64,000 bases of DNA from Rubrivivax sp. GTDB taxonomy: Bacteria; Pseudomonadota; Gammaproteobacteria; Burkholderiales; Burkholderiaceae_C. The notes beneath the pieces are model-generated. The model saw nothing but the letters and a program-made list of their open reading frames with translations, was not told the origin of the DNA and made no database searches. A program made the translations under genes and the position numbers. The DNA is taken from the NCBI GenBank assembly GCA_019635315.1, contig JAHBZT010000007.1, positions 1 through 64,000 of the forward strand, read 5' to 3'. Positions 33,655 to 41,252 of this stretch are shown here, one piece after another. The number at the start of each line of letters is the position of its first letter. Position 1 is the stretch's first letter.

Positions 33655-34313
33655 GCGGGCACCATCAGAAAGTCGCCGCCGATCTCGCGCTCGAGGCCGT
33701 AGCCGAGCTGTCGCAGCAGCTGCACGGCGCCCTGCGGCTTCAGGCCGAAGCGGGTGGCCATGTCGCGCTTCTGCTCGACGATGATCACGGGTCGGCAGCG
33801 CTGGATCGTCTCCACCGCGCCGCGCAGCACCAGCTCCTCGTATCCCTCGCAGTCGATCTTCACGAAGTCGACGGCGGACAGGTTGAAGCTGTCGAGCGTG
33901 CGCATCTGGATCGGCCCGTCGCCGGCGACCCAGGAGTCGCCCGTGCTATGCGGCGTGGTGTGCATGCTGACGCTGCCGTCCTCGGCCCCCAGCGCGATCG
34001 GCAGGACCTCGACGTTCTCGGCCGTGACGTTGCGCTCGAAGCACTCCCGCATCGTGTGCACCGGCTCGAAGGCCAGCACGGCCTGGAACGCCGGCGCGAG
34101 GTTGTAGGACCACAGCCCGACGTGCCCGCCCACGTCGACGGCCATGCGCAGCGGCGATCGCTTCATGCGCGCCACGGTGGCCAGCGCCGCCAGCTGCTTT
34201 TTGCCCTGGTAGGCCGGGCGACCGTTGATCTCGATGCGGTTGCCCGCGTCTTCCATCCATGCGATCAGGTGCTGCTCGTGGTCGGGGAACCACCAGCCCA
34301 GTGCTTGTTTCAT
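33651..34313 (-). CDS. FkbM-family SAM-dependent methyltransferase
   Basis: A 220-residue enzyme with SAM-binding motif I AVDVGGHVGLWS (about 58-69), acidic post-I residue in LAFEPVHTMRECFERN, and the FkbM-type FVKIDCEGYEELVLRGA (about 150-166). FkbM proteins methylate sugar or polyketide hydroxyl groups. Located between two glycosyltransferase genes with ATGA overlaps, it probably O-methylates the product of those enzymes. The substrate is not known. Confidence 0.85.
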   Translation of the reverse strand: MKQALGWWFPDHEQHLIAWMEDAGNRIEINGRPAYQGKKQLAALATVARMKRSPLRMAVDVGGHVGLWSYNLAPAFQAVLAFEPVHTMRECFERNVTAENVEVLPIALGAEDGSVSMHTTPHSTGDSWVAGDGPIQMRTLDSFNLSAVDFVKIDCEGYEELVLRGAVETIQRCRPVIIVEQKRDMATRFGLKPQGAVQLLRQLGYGLEREIGGDFLMVPA

Positions 34314-35059
34314 CGAAAGCCCTTCCAGTAGGTCTCGGTGCGGGGCACCTTGAGGTCGCCGGTGCGGCTCTTGCCTTCCACCTTGCGCGTGCCCTTAAGG
34401 TGATCCATGTAGGCCCCCAGCGGGCCGTTGATGAATGGGTGGCTCGTCGCGCGGCCCGCCTCGCCGCTCAGGCTGCAGGCCTTGAGCTTGAAGGTGCGCT
34501 TGACCAGCCACTCGAGGACGAAGCTGTCATGCCACTCGGGCAGCCGGAAGACGGTCGCGGCGGTGTAGAGCGCGCGCCAGGCCTGCAGCAACTCCTCGCA
34601 CTGCGGGTGCTGCAGGTTGAGCACGTAGAAGCCGCACTCGGGGTAGCTCGTCTCGCGATCGAGCCAGGCGATGAACTCATCGCGGCGCGGCAGCAGCTGC
34701 TCGACGAACTCCGGCGGCACGTCGGCGTGCGTCACCGTGTCGGCGTCGACCCAGATCAGCCAGTCCGCCTCGCAGCGCAGCGCGTGCTCGATGACCGTGG
34801 CGGTCTTGTGCGCGAAGCGCGCGGCATCCAGCCGGAAGTTGTAGCGGCCGCGCCGGTTGTAAGGGTGGCGCCGCTTGAACGCCTGCAGCCAGGTGACGGT
34901 GGTCAGGTCGCGCGCCAGCACGCCGTCGACGTCGACCGTGAACCCCTCGGCCCAGACGGTCAGCGGCACCGGCCAGTGCTGGGCCCAGCTCGCCGCCATG
35001 CGGCGGCCGTACTGCTCCCAGCCGGCCGCGCTGCAGGTCGTGATGGCGCTAACGTTCAC
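34310..35059 (-). CDS. GT-A glycosyltransferase
   Basis: A 249-residue protein with a DxD-type motif WLIWVDADTVTHADVP (about 104-119) in a GT-A fold: an N-terminal strand (NVSAITTCSAAGWEQYGRRM), strand-helix units, an acceptor-side PECGFYVLNLQHP, and a conserved late HDSFVLEWLV. It differs from the neighbouring GT-A enzyme in sequence, so the two probably add different sugars. It starts by ATGA overlap with the small basic gene upstream. Confidence 0.75.
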   Translation of the reverse strand: MNVSAITTCSAAGWEQYGRRMAASWAQHWPVPLTVWAEGFTVDVDGVLARDLTTVTWLQAFKRRHPYNRRGRYNFRLDAARFAHKTATVIEHALRCEADWLIWVDADTVTHADVPPEFVEQLLPRRDEFIAWLDRETSYPECGFYVLNLQHPQCEELLQAWRALYTAATVFRLPEWHDSFVLEWLVKRTFKLKACSLSGEAGRATSHPFINGPLGAYMDHLKGTRKVEGKSRTGDLKVPRTETYWKGFR

Positions 35060-35268
35060 TTGCGGTCGCGCTTGCGCAGCGCCTCGGCCAGGCGCTTGCC
35101 CTTGGTGGGGTCCGGTGCGGCCTTCTTGGTGAACTGCGCTTGCGACATCCCGCCGGCAGGCGCCGCCGCGGTCTTCACCTTGTCGCTGCCGCCCTCGGCT
35201 TCGGCCTCGCGCTTGGCGATGACGCGCTTCGGGTTGGTCACGCCGGAGAAGTCATGGGTCTTTTTCAC
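35056..35268 (-). CDS. Small basic protein within the sugar-modification cluster
   Basis: A 70-residue Lys/Arg/Ala-rich protein (MKKTHDFSGVTNPKRVIAKR at the start, RLAEALRKRDRK at the end), hydrophilic and probably disordered. It overlaps the next gene by ATGA and lies 12 bases after the methyltransferase stop. It resembles small basic phage proteins of unknown role and might bind nucleic acid or a capsid surface. Confidence 0.5.
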   Translation of the reverse strand: MKKTHDFSGVTNPKRVIAKREAEAEGGSDKVKTAAAPAGGMSQAQFTKKAAPDPTKGKRLAEALRKRDRK

Positions 35269-35280
35269 GGTAGGTTTCCT

Positions 35281-35790
35281 TCAGGGGCTTTCGACGAGGA
35301 AGAACGGCACGCCCCCTGAATGCCGATCGAACAGCGCTTGCCACCACGGCATCGGCTGCAGAGTCACGTGCAGATTCGTCCCGTCGGGGAAGGTCTTGGC
35401 CGCCGGCCTGCAGCACACGGATGCCCAGACGAAGCGGCGCGCGTGGGCGAACAGCTGGCGCACGGTGGCGTCGAGCTCGTCCTCGGGGATGTGCTCGAGC
35501 ACGTCCGAGCACAGCACGCCGTCGAAAGCGCCGTGCGGCTTCTCCTCGTGCTGCTTGAAGGCTGGGTCGTAGAGGGTCACGTCGAACCACCGCAGCCCCA
35601 GCTCGGCGTGCAGCCGATGCGGCTGCTTCCACGCCTCGCCGGCGCCGCAGCCGAAGTCCAGCAGTGACTTCGCGCCGTAGGTCCGCACCAGCTTGGAGAT
35701 CTGGTCGCGATACCGCAGGATGGTCAGACCGCGCAGGTGCTCGCCGGTGGCCGCCATGCGGCGGTACTGCTCGATCAGCGCCTCGCTCAT
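35281..35790 (-). CDS. SAM-dependent methyltransferase
   Basis: A 169-residue Rossmann methyltransferase from ATG 35790. Motif I is LLDFGCGAGEAW (about 44-55), motif II lies near FDVTLYDPAF, and motif IV region is FDGVLCSDVLEHIPEDEL (about 88-105). The small size lacks a large specificity domain. It follows another methyltransferase by ATGA overlap, so the two are coupled. Likely substrate is a sugar or small molecule in the same pathway; nucleic acid cannot be excluded. Confidence 0.75.
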   Translation of the reverse strand: MSEALIEQYRRMAATGEHLRGLTILRYRDQISKLVRTYGAKSLLDFGCGAGEAWKQPHRLHAELGLRWFDVTLYDPAFKQHEEKPHGAFDGVLCSDVLEHIPEDELDATVRQLFAHARRFVWASVCCRPAAKTFPDGTNLHVTLQPMPWWQALFDRHSGGVPFFLVESP

Positions 35791-36383
35791 CGCTTTCTCC
35801 AGAAGCCGATCCACTCGCCCAGGTAGCCCGTCGTTTCCTCCTCGAGGTTGAACCGCAGCGGGGCGAAGAACTCGCGCAGGTCCAGCGGCCGGAAGCCGCT
35901 GCGGCGGTCCACGATGACGCCGCCCTCGTAGCCCTCGGGTGGCGGCGGCAGCCGCACGACCAGCATCCGGTCGCAGGCCTTGGCCAGGCCGTAGGCAACC
36001 CGGCCGGGGTCCGGCAGCTTGTGCAGGATCGACAGCGCCAGCACGACGTCGAATGGCCGCTCGGGCCGCCAGGTCGTGAGGTCGCCGGCCTCGAAGGTGC
36101 ACGGCAGCCCCGCGGCGAGTCGCCGGGCGTCGGCCACGCGCTGCGGCAGCAGCTCGACGCCGTGCAAACTGCCGGCGCCGGCCTTGAGCAGCTCCAGGCC
36201 GATCAGGCCCTCGGCGCATGCCGCATCCAGCACGCTCAGGCTCAGGCCGCGCAGCCTGGCCGTGCGCACTTCGTCGAGGACGTGGCGCAGGCCCTGCATC
36301 TGGTGCCTGAGCTCGCGCTCGTATTTCCAGGACCCGACCGGGAACCATGTTTTCGGGGGCTTGATGGTGGTGGCTGTGCTCAT
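35787..36383 (-). CDS. SAM-dependent methyltransferase
   Basis: A 198-residue enzyme from ATG 36383. Motif I is SLSVLDAACAEGLIGLELLK (about 47-66), motif II region HGVELLPQRV, and motif IV FDVVLALSILHKLPDP (about 111-126). The C-terminal part has a short beta hairpin (GGVIVDRRSGFRPLDLREF). The glycine pattern in motif I is weakened (A-A-C-A-E-G), but SAM binding remains plausible. Coupled by ATGA to the upstream glycosyltransferase-like gene and to the downstream methyltransferase. Confidence 0.7.
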   Translation of the reverse strand: MSTATTIKPPKTWFPVGSWKYERELRHQMQGLRHVLDEVRTARLRGLSLSVLDAACAEGLIGLELLKAGAGSLHGVELLPQRVADARRLAAGLPCTFEAGDLTTWRPERPFDVVLALSILHKLPDPGRVAYGLAKACDRMLVVRLPPPPEGYEGGVIVDRRSGFRPLDLREFFAPLRFNLEEETTGYLGEWIGFWRKR

Positions 36384-37123
36384 GGGTTTAGCCGGCGCCA
36401 TGCCGTTCCGTCGCGAAACTCGTCGAGGGTGAACTGGTGATCCGCCAGGATCTGGGCAAACTCGAGGCGCCCGTCGGGCCTGGGTGGGTCGATCAGCGAC
36501 GCATGCGTCAGCGGCCCAGTCAGCGTGTGCGCAGCGCCGGCCTCGCTGATCGCCGGCACGCCTTCCAGCATTGCCGTGATTGCCGACGCCGACGAGTGCG
36601 TGATCAGCGTTCGGATGTTCGGCAGGTCCGCAAGCAGCTTGACCGCGACTGCAGGCTTGTCCCGGTTCCACGGGCGCACGCGCACCGGGTGCGGATTTCC
36701 CATGAAATCCAGGCGCTGCAGCACATCGGCGGCCCAGTCGAACGGACGACCGAAGACGGTCTTCATGAACAGATCCGACTGAGGGCAGAGCAGCAGCTCG
36801 GTGCCGATCTGCTTGCGCCAAGGCCGGACGTTGATGCCCAGCTTCGCAAACCGGCTGCCGTCCGAGGCCTTGCCGGTGGGGTCCACCTGCAGTGCGTTCT
36901 TGGTGACGCGAAAGTAGGTCCCGCGGCAGCGGTCGAAGTAGGAGTTGTCCAGGTAGAAGAATGGCTCGCTGGCGACGTTGCGCCGCGCCTGCTGCCATAG
37001 GTCCATCACGCCTTCGGTCCCGAAGAACACGGTGCCACGGGCGCCGGCGGGAGCGCCCGCCGCGAACGCCTTGCACAGGAGCCGGGACTTCTCCTTGCCC
37101 GGCACTGGGACCAGTTTCAGCAT
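36380..37123 (-). CDS. GT-B-like glycosyltransferase
   Basis: A 247-residue protein with the C-terminal half of a GT-B fold: HPVRVRPWNRDKPAVAVKLL followed by IRTLITHSSASAITAMLEGVPAI (about 175-197), where the SSAS and EG-P residues match nucleotide-sugar binding loops of capsular polysaccharide enzymes. It also has LLLCPQSDLFMKTVFG. It starts two codons inside the upstream gene end region (37117-37123 overlap). Sugar unknown. Confidence 0.65.
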   Translation of the reverse strand: MLKLVPVPGKEKSRLLCKAFAAGAPAGARGTVFFGTEGVMDLWQQARRNVASEPFFYLDNSYFDRCRGTYFRVTKNALQVDPTGKASDGSRFAKLGINVRPWRKQIGTELLLCPQSDLFMKTVFGRPFDWAADVLQRLDFMGNPHPVRVRPWNRDKPAVAVKLLADLPNIRTLITHSSASAITAMLEGVPAISEAGAAHTLTGPLTHASLIDPPRPDGRLEFAQILADHQFTLDEFRDGTAWRRLNP

Positions 37124-37917
37124 GCGCCCGTCTCCTTTGCTTCGCCAGCGCCCCAGCCCGCGGCCTTCATGCGCGCGAACGGCTCGCCGGCGGCGATCTC
37201 CTCGTGGTGGTACTGGCCGGCGGCCATGCGGTGCAGAGAGCGCGCGCGATCGGCCTGCCAGCCCGCGCAGATCCAGTGCGGCGCCTCGTGACGAACGGGG
37301 ATGCCGTCGACGAGCGCCCGCACGCCGATCGCGCTCGACCAGATGACCACGCGGTCAGCCCTGGCCAGCGCCGCGGCGTCGGCCTCGAGCTTCCCCTTGT
37401 CGCCCGGGTGCGCCATCAGCGTGACGTGCTTGAAACCGCGGGCTTTGAGCTTGGCCACCGTCGCCTGGCCCCAGCCGCGTGGTGAGTGCATCAGCTGCGA
37501 GCCGATCGAGCGCTGGTCGCGCACCAGGATGCGCGCGCCGAGGTCAGTCTCCGGTGTGTCCACCATCGGCTTGATCTCGAAGCCCAGGCGGTCAAACCGG
37601 GCCGGCGCGTCGTTTCCGACCGGAAACCAGCCGCTGCCGTTGTGGCCGTGAGTGCTGATCGAGAAGTAGGTCTTGTCGACCTGCTGCAGGTAGCCGTTCT
37701 CGGCCACCACGACAGTGCCGCCGCGGCTCTCCCATTCGCGCGCATAGCGCTCGTCGGTGCCCCGCCGCACGTTCCAGACGACTATCAGGTCATCCCGCGA
37801 CTGCGGCTGCGCGCGGCCGTAGCCGTCGGTCAGGGTGTAGCCCACGCGCCTGAGCCCGGCCTCGAAGGCCTGGCGCCGGTATTCCGGCTGCGTGCGGATC
37901 ATCAGTAGGGCGCGCAT
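37117..37917 (-). CDS. GT-B-like (KpsC/KpsS-type) glycosyltransferase
   Basis: A 266-residue protein from ATG 37917. The C-terminal half contains ARADRVVIWSSAIGVRALVDGIPVRHEAP (split by family motif: SSAIG and DGIPV), which resembles the nucleotide-sugar binding region of KpsC/KpsS capsule enzymes; an earlier QRSIGSQLMHSPRGWGQ may bind substrate. The N-terminus has a Rossmann-like strand (RALLMIRTQPEYRRQAFE). It is a close functional analogue of the next gene downstream, with both likely acting on the same glycan. Not certain to be catalytic. Confidence 0.6.
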   Translation of the reverse strand: MRALLMIRTQPEYRRQAFEAGLRRVGYTLTDGYGRAQPQSRDDLIVVWNVRRGTDERYAREWESRGGTVVVAENGYLQQVDKTYFSISTHGHNGSGWFPVGNDAPARFDRLGFEIKPMVDTPETDLGARILVRDQRSIGSQLMHSPRGWGQATVAKLKARGFKHVTLMAHPGDKGKLEADAAALARADRVVIWSSAIGVRALVDGIPVRHEAPHWICAGWQADRARSLHRMAAGQYHHEEIAAGEPFARMKAAGWGAGEAKETGAC

Positions 37918-37919
37918 CG

Positions 37920-38534
37920 TCAGAGCTCCCGCTCGATCGACGACGCCGGAAACAGCGTCAGCGCCGAGCCCGGGGTGCAGTTGATGATCTCGAGGCCCAT
38001 CGCCTCGGCGTCGCGCGCGATCGGCGCGAACTTGTGCAGCCACTCCTCGAAGAGGCATTCCTGCACCAGCGGCGCCGGGTGCGAGCCGAAGACGTGCAGC
38101 CGGCCGTCGGCGCCGGGCTTCATGTCGAAGCCCAGCAGCAGCACGCGCCGCGCGCCGAAGATGGCCGCCAGGTTGATCGCTTGCGCGCCGCTGTTGCCGT
38201 TCAGGTGCACGCGGTCGCTGCCCAGGCCTGGCCGCCCGGACGCCCGCACGTACTGCAGCTGCCAGCGCACCGCGCCGGCGTCGGATCCGGTCCACCAGGT
38301 GCCCCTGGCGTTCGGCCGATAGCCGTGCAGCCGGTGCTTGAGCCAGAGGTAGTCGCCGACGTAGTGCGCGTCAGCCCAGGGCGCGAAGGCGGCCGCGTCG
38401 TTGACCGTGATCACGCGGCACTCGCCGCGAGCGTGCGCGGCTTCCACGGGCGCCAGCTGCGACGCGGCCAGGCTCGGGCCGGTGGCCACGACCACAGCCG
38501 TGCCCTGCCAGCGGGGGAAGGGCGAGCTCTTCAC
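37920..38534 (-). CDS. DUF115/MptE-like protein
   Basis: A 204-residue protein starting at GTG 38534 (GTGA overlap with the zinc-ribbon gene). It has the motif VVVATGPSLAASQLAPVEAA (about 12-31) found in DUF115 and 6-hydroxymethylpterin pyrophosphokinase MptE-like families, plus ITVNDAAAFAPWADAHYVGD and ARRVLLLGFDMKPG. Related proteins in bacteria and phages accompany glycan or surface sugar genes, and it heads the glycosyl/methyl transfer cluster. Nucleotide-sugar chemistry is likely, but the reaction is unknown. Confidence 0.65.
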   Translation of the reverse strand: MKSSPFPRWQGTAVVVATGPSLAASQLAPVEAAHARGECRVITVNDAAAFAPWADAHYVGDYLWLKHRLHGYRPNARGTWWTGSDAGAVRWQLQYVRASGRPGLGSDRVHLNGNSGAQAINLAAIFGARRVLLLGFDMKPGADGRLHVFGSHPAPLVQECLFEEWLHKFAPIARDAEAMGLEIINCTPGSALTLFPASSIEREL

Positions 38535-38728
38535 AGCAGCGCCGCCTGCGGTGAGTCTTTGCGCTGCCGCGGCGCGCGCCGGCGCTTCGGCTTGAACAGC
38601 CGCAGCGGCGCGGGCAGCAGGCCGAGGCGCCGCGCGCAGGCCGGCCCCACCGCGCCGGCCGGATGGTCCGCACCGGCCGGGATCGTCGCTGCTGCGCGCT
38701 TCAGGCGCCGGCCACACTCGACGCACAT
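38531..38728 (-). CDS. Small zinc-ribbon-like protein
   Basis: A 65-residue protein from ATG 38728 with MCVECGRRLKRAA near the start and GPACARRLG about 30 residues later. Three Cys are spaced CxxC...C, a partial zinc-binding set. The C-terminal third is strongly basic (LFKPKRRRAPRQRK). Its position after rusA resembles short zinc-finger genes in lambdoid ninR-like regions. It may bind DNA or RNA. Confidence 0.5.
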   Translation of the reverse strand: MCVECGRRLKRAAATIPAGADHPAGAVGPACARRLGLLPAPLRLFKPKRRRAPRQRKDSPQAALL

Positions 38729-39195
38729 CACGCGGCCGCCTCGAGCAGAGAGCCCTGCGGCGATGCCGGGCGCTGCAGCGGCGTGATCGTGACCACGACA
38801 CGGGCCTCGCCGTCGGGCTCCATGCGCTGGCCGCTGTCGGCCCAGATCCAGCGGTCATCGTCGAAGACGATCCCCTTGAGCGCATCGTTGAGCACCTTGC
38901 GGGCGTTGTCGAGGTCGATGCAGCGCACGTCGTCGTCCCATGCCACCGGGTCAGCGGCCGCCCTCTTGGCCCAGTCCTGCGGCCTGGCCGGGTAGAGCGC
39001 GATGTCGACGCGCACGCGCCACTGCAGCGGCTTCCTGATGCCCGCCTGCCGGCACAGCCAGCCCACGCGTTCGATGTAGTCGTCGGCCTCCTTGCTGCGG
39101 ATGACGATCTCGCGGCCGCCCTTCTTGCCGCCCATGGGGAACTTGCGCCAGTAGCGGTTTGCGCTCAGCGGATAGGGCAGCGTCAGGACGATCAT
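38728..39195 (-). CDS. rusA: RusA-family Holliday junction resolvase
   Basis: A 155-residue endonuclease. It has the signature RCIDLDNARKVLNDALKGIV (91-110) with catalytic Asp94 and Asp96, followed by the acidic run FDDDRW, matching the RusA metal-binding motif DxDN...D. The N-terminus LTLPYPLSANRYWR is the usual RusA start. In phages it resolves branched DNA from replication and recombination before packaging. Starts by ATGA overlap with the winged-helix gene; ends with ATGA overlap into the zinc-ribbon gene. Confidence 0.9.
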   Translation of the reverse strand: MIVLTLPYPLSANRYWRKFPMGGKKGGREIVIRSKEADDYIERVGWLCRQAGIRKPLQWRVRVDIALYPARPQDWAKRAAADPVAWDDDVRCIDLDNARKVLNDALKGIVFDDDRWIWADSGQRMEPDGEARVVVTITPLQRPASPQGSLLEAAA

Positions 39196-39797
39196 GCTGC
39201 GATCCTCGCTACGTCATCGACGGCCGAAGACCGCACGCGCAACTGCTCCCAGCGTTCGGTTGATGCGCGGCGCCTGCTGTACCGAGCATTGACCTCGGAC
39301 CGAGTCATCGGCTGCGGTCGCCTGGCATCCGTGCCGGTGCCCAGCGCCCACAGCTCGATCGGGCGGCCGTGTCTGCGCCGGTAGGCCGCGCGGCGCACCA
39401 GCTTCAGGTCGCGCATCGAGCGAACTACGCGGCGCACGACGGACGGGTACAACCCGGACTCCTCGCACAGCTCACTGATGCTCGATGGCTCGTGCAGCGC
39501 GTCGACCAGCCGCGCGAAAGCAATCACGTTCGTGCGCGGAATGGTGCCCAGCAACTCACGCGACCACTGGCCCAGGCCCCACACCGGGATGTCTCTCGAT
39601 CGCAGCCGGCCGCGACCAATGCCGACCTGGCCGACGATGCCGAGCGCGCGCAGTTCGCGCACCAGCAGCGCGACGCCTCCCTGGCCGTAGCCGGTCGCTT
39701 GAGCGATTCCGGGGATCGTCCCAGGCATGGCTACCAGGACGCGCGTGTAGCCGACGATGCCGATGCGGCTGCGGCGGGCCTTGTCGATCGGCCGCAT
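39192..39797 (-). CDS. Winged-helix DNA-binding protein
   Basis: A 201-residue protein with two helix-turn-helix-like regions: residues 26-60 (MPGTIPGIAQATGYGQGGVA, LLVRELRALGIV) and about 92-140 (VDALHEPSSISELCEESGL, PSVVRRVVRSMRDLKLVRRA). The second looks like a winged helix. The basic C-terminus is Arg-rich. It stands between the zinc-finger gene and rusA in the replication part of the leftward block. It may regulate late transcription or load a replication protein; neither can be decided. Confidence 0.6.
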   Translation of the reverse strand: MRPIDKARRSRIGIVGYTRVLVAMPGTIPGIAQATGYGQGGVALLVRELRALGIVGQVGIGRGRLRSRDIPVWGLGQWSRELLGTIPRTNVIAFARLVDALHEPSSISELCEESGLYPSVVRRVVRSMRDLKLVRRAAYRRRHGRPIELWALGTGTDARRPQPMTRSEVNARYSRRRASTERWEQLRVRSSAVDDVARIAA

Positions 39798-39798
39798 G

Positions 39799-40206
39799 TC
39801 AGCCTCGGAGCGCCTGCAGCGGCGGCAGCTTCGCGAAACTCACCGGCTCAGGCGCGACGTGCTCGTCGCGGCACTGTCCGGCGATCGCGGTGCCGTAGCG
39901 CCTCTCGAACTCGGCCAGGCAGCCACGTTGCGCCATGCCCAGCCTTTCGCCAGCGTCGAGCCTGGCGCGAAGCCGGTAGGCCCAGGCATGCGGCGTCTTC
40001 GGGATCACGGTGCCACGCGGCACAGGCGGCAGCTCCGGCGCCTTCGCCGAGCGCATGCGGAAGGCGAAGCACGGGTAGCACTCGCCCCCGAAGTCAGACA
40101 GTGTCACCCCTGGCGCAGGCGCCTTGCACGTGCGGCACAGGGGGCCCTCTGCAGCGCGCGAGGCGGCGGCGGCGTCGGAACTGGGATCGAACTTCGTCCT
40201 GCTCAT
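39799..40206 (-). CDS. Zinc-finger-like phage protein
   Basis: A 135-residue protein from ATG 40206. A Cys4 motif (CRTCK, then CYPCF after 16 residues) near residues 24-48 probably binds zinc. The remaining part has GTVIPKTPHAWAYRLRARLDAG and a short helix (RGCLAEFERRYG). It starts by ATGA overlap with the replication gene and ends one base before the winged-helix gene. It may help in replication initiation or helicase loading, by position only. Confidence 0.55.
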   Translation of the reverse strand: MSRTKFDPSSDAAAASRAAEGPLCRTCKAPAPGVTLSDFGGECYPCFAFRMRSAKAPELPPVPRGTVIPKTPHAWAYRLRARLDAGERLGMAQRGCLAEFERRYGTAIAGQCRDEHVAPEPVSFAKLPPLQALRG

Positions 40207-41252
40207 GCGGCGTCCTGGTGGTATTTCCCCTCGATGACCTCGGCCCAGTTGTTGGGGCGCACGAGCCATGCGAGGGTGACGTTGAACGGCGGCCGGTCCT
40301 TGTCGCGGGGCGGGACTCGGCCGGTGAGGAAGCGGCTCGAGGCGACGTAGGCGAAGAGCCGGCGGAAGTAGGTCAGCCCGTCGGCCTGAGAGGTCCATCG
40401 CTTGGCGACGGCGGACTCTCGCCACCTGGTGCGAAGGTGGTCCGCCCTGGCGCCCTTCCACTGCTCCGGCTCGTGGTGCGGCATGGCGGGCAGGACTTCG
40501 GCCCATAGGGCGAGGATGGCCAGGTGCGGGCAGTCCGGCGGCGTCAGCGGCTGGTTCCCGACCAGCGTCAGCTCGGGGCGGTCGGCGGTGGGCGGCGTCG
40601 ACGACGCCGGACCTCCTACCCCGACAGGGGTAGGAGTGGTATTTGGTTCTAACTGTCCCTGTCCCTGTCCCTCTCCCTGTCCCTTGGAGCGTGTTTCCCG
40701 AGGGACATCCTGGGGACATTGGGGTGGTGTCCCAGGGGACGCTGGTTGTTTGTCCCCGGGGACAGGCAGCGGTTGTCCCTGGGGACATCCAAGGGACACC
40801 CAGACCTCGAAGTCGGGCATCTGCACGGCATCACGCCCGGTCAGGTCGTGCCGCTGGTTGTGCTTCTTGACCCGGCTGGCCTCGGTCTTCCAGCGTTGCA
40901 GCAGCTTCGACGTCCAGGCCTCGCGCGCCTTCTCGGCGACGACGGGGTGGTACAGGCGCCCGTCAGAGCAGGCTACCCAGCCGCGCAGCGCACCGTCGCG
41001 CACGCGCTGCCACTCCTTGACGACGCGCCCGAAGCCCGCCAGGTTTGCGAGCACGCGGTCGTCGTCCGGAACCGAGGCCGCGGGCACCTGATGCCATGCG
41101 GCGCACCAGAGCAGCACGGCGGCCCAGCAGGCTTCCGGCGTCTCCAGCGCGGCCAGGTCGGAGTCGCGAAGTCGCACCACGTCGAGCGGCATGAATGCGA
41201 AGTCGCGCAGGTCGACCTCTTGCGCGACGAGCGGCGCGGGGCGGTCTGTCAT
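40203..41252 (-). CDS. DUF1376-like phage replication protein carrying a repeat cluster
   Basis: A 349-residue protein. Residues 10-125 fit the DUF1376-type replication initiator domain (DFAFMPLDVVRLRDSDLAAL, ALRGWVACSDGRLYHPVVAEKAREAW). The middle (about 150-205) is a low-complexity linker of Gly, Gln and Pro, whose DNA contains twelve TGTCCC or GGGACA hexamers. The C-terminus (about 235-345) is helical and may bind a helicase or primase. The gene overlaps its neighbours on both sides. The role in initiation is inferred from the domain and the repeats. Confidence 0.65.
   Translation of the reverse strand: MTDRPAPLVAQEVDLRDFAFMPLDVVRLRDSDLAALETPEACWAAVLLWCAAWHQVPAASVPDDDRVLANLAGFGRVVKEWQRVRDGALRGWVACSDGRLYHPVVAEKAREAWTSKLLQRWKTEASRVKKHNQRHDLTGRDAVQMPDFEVWVSLGCPQGQPLPVPGDKQPASPGTPPQCPQDVPRETRSKGQGEGQGQGQLEPNTTPTPVGVGGPASSTPPTADRPELTLVGNQPLTPPDCPHLAILALWAEVLPAMPHHEPEQWKGARADHLRTRWRESAVAKRWTSQADGLTYFRRLFAYVASSRFLTGRVPPRDKDRPPFNVTLAWLVRPNNWAEVIEGKYHQDAA
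40654..40798. repeat. Cluster of TGTCCC/GGGACA repeats, candidate replication origin
   Basis: TGTCCC occurs at 40654, 40660, 40666, 40678, 40728, 40751 and 40774, and GGGACA at 40702, 40713, 40759, 40782 and 40793: twelve copies in 145 bp. Several pair into palindromes (for example TGTCCCCGGGGACA at 40751-40764). The cluster lies inside the replication gene, as lambda ori lies inside O. Origin function is inferred. Confidence 0.55.

Noticed and set aside
40654-40798. CRISPR array
   Set aside because: Repeats are 6 bp and occur in both orientations with irregular spacing inside a coding frame.
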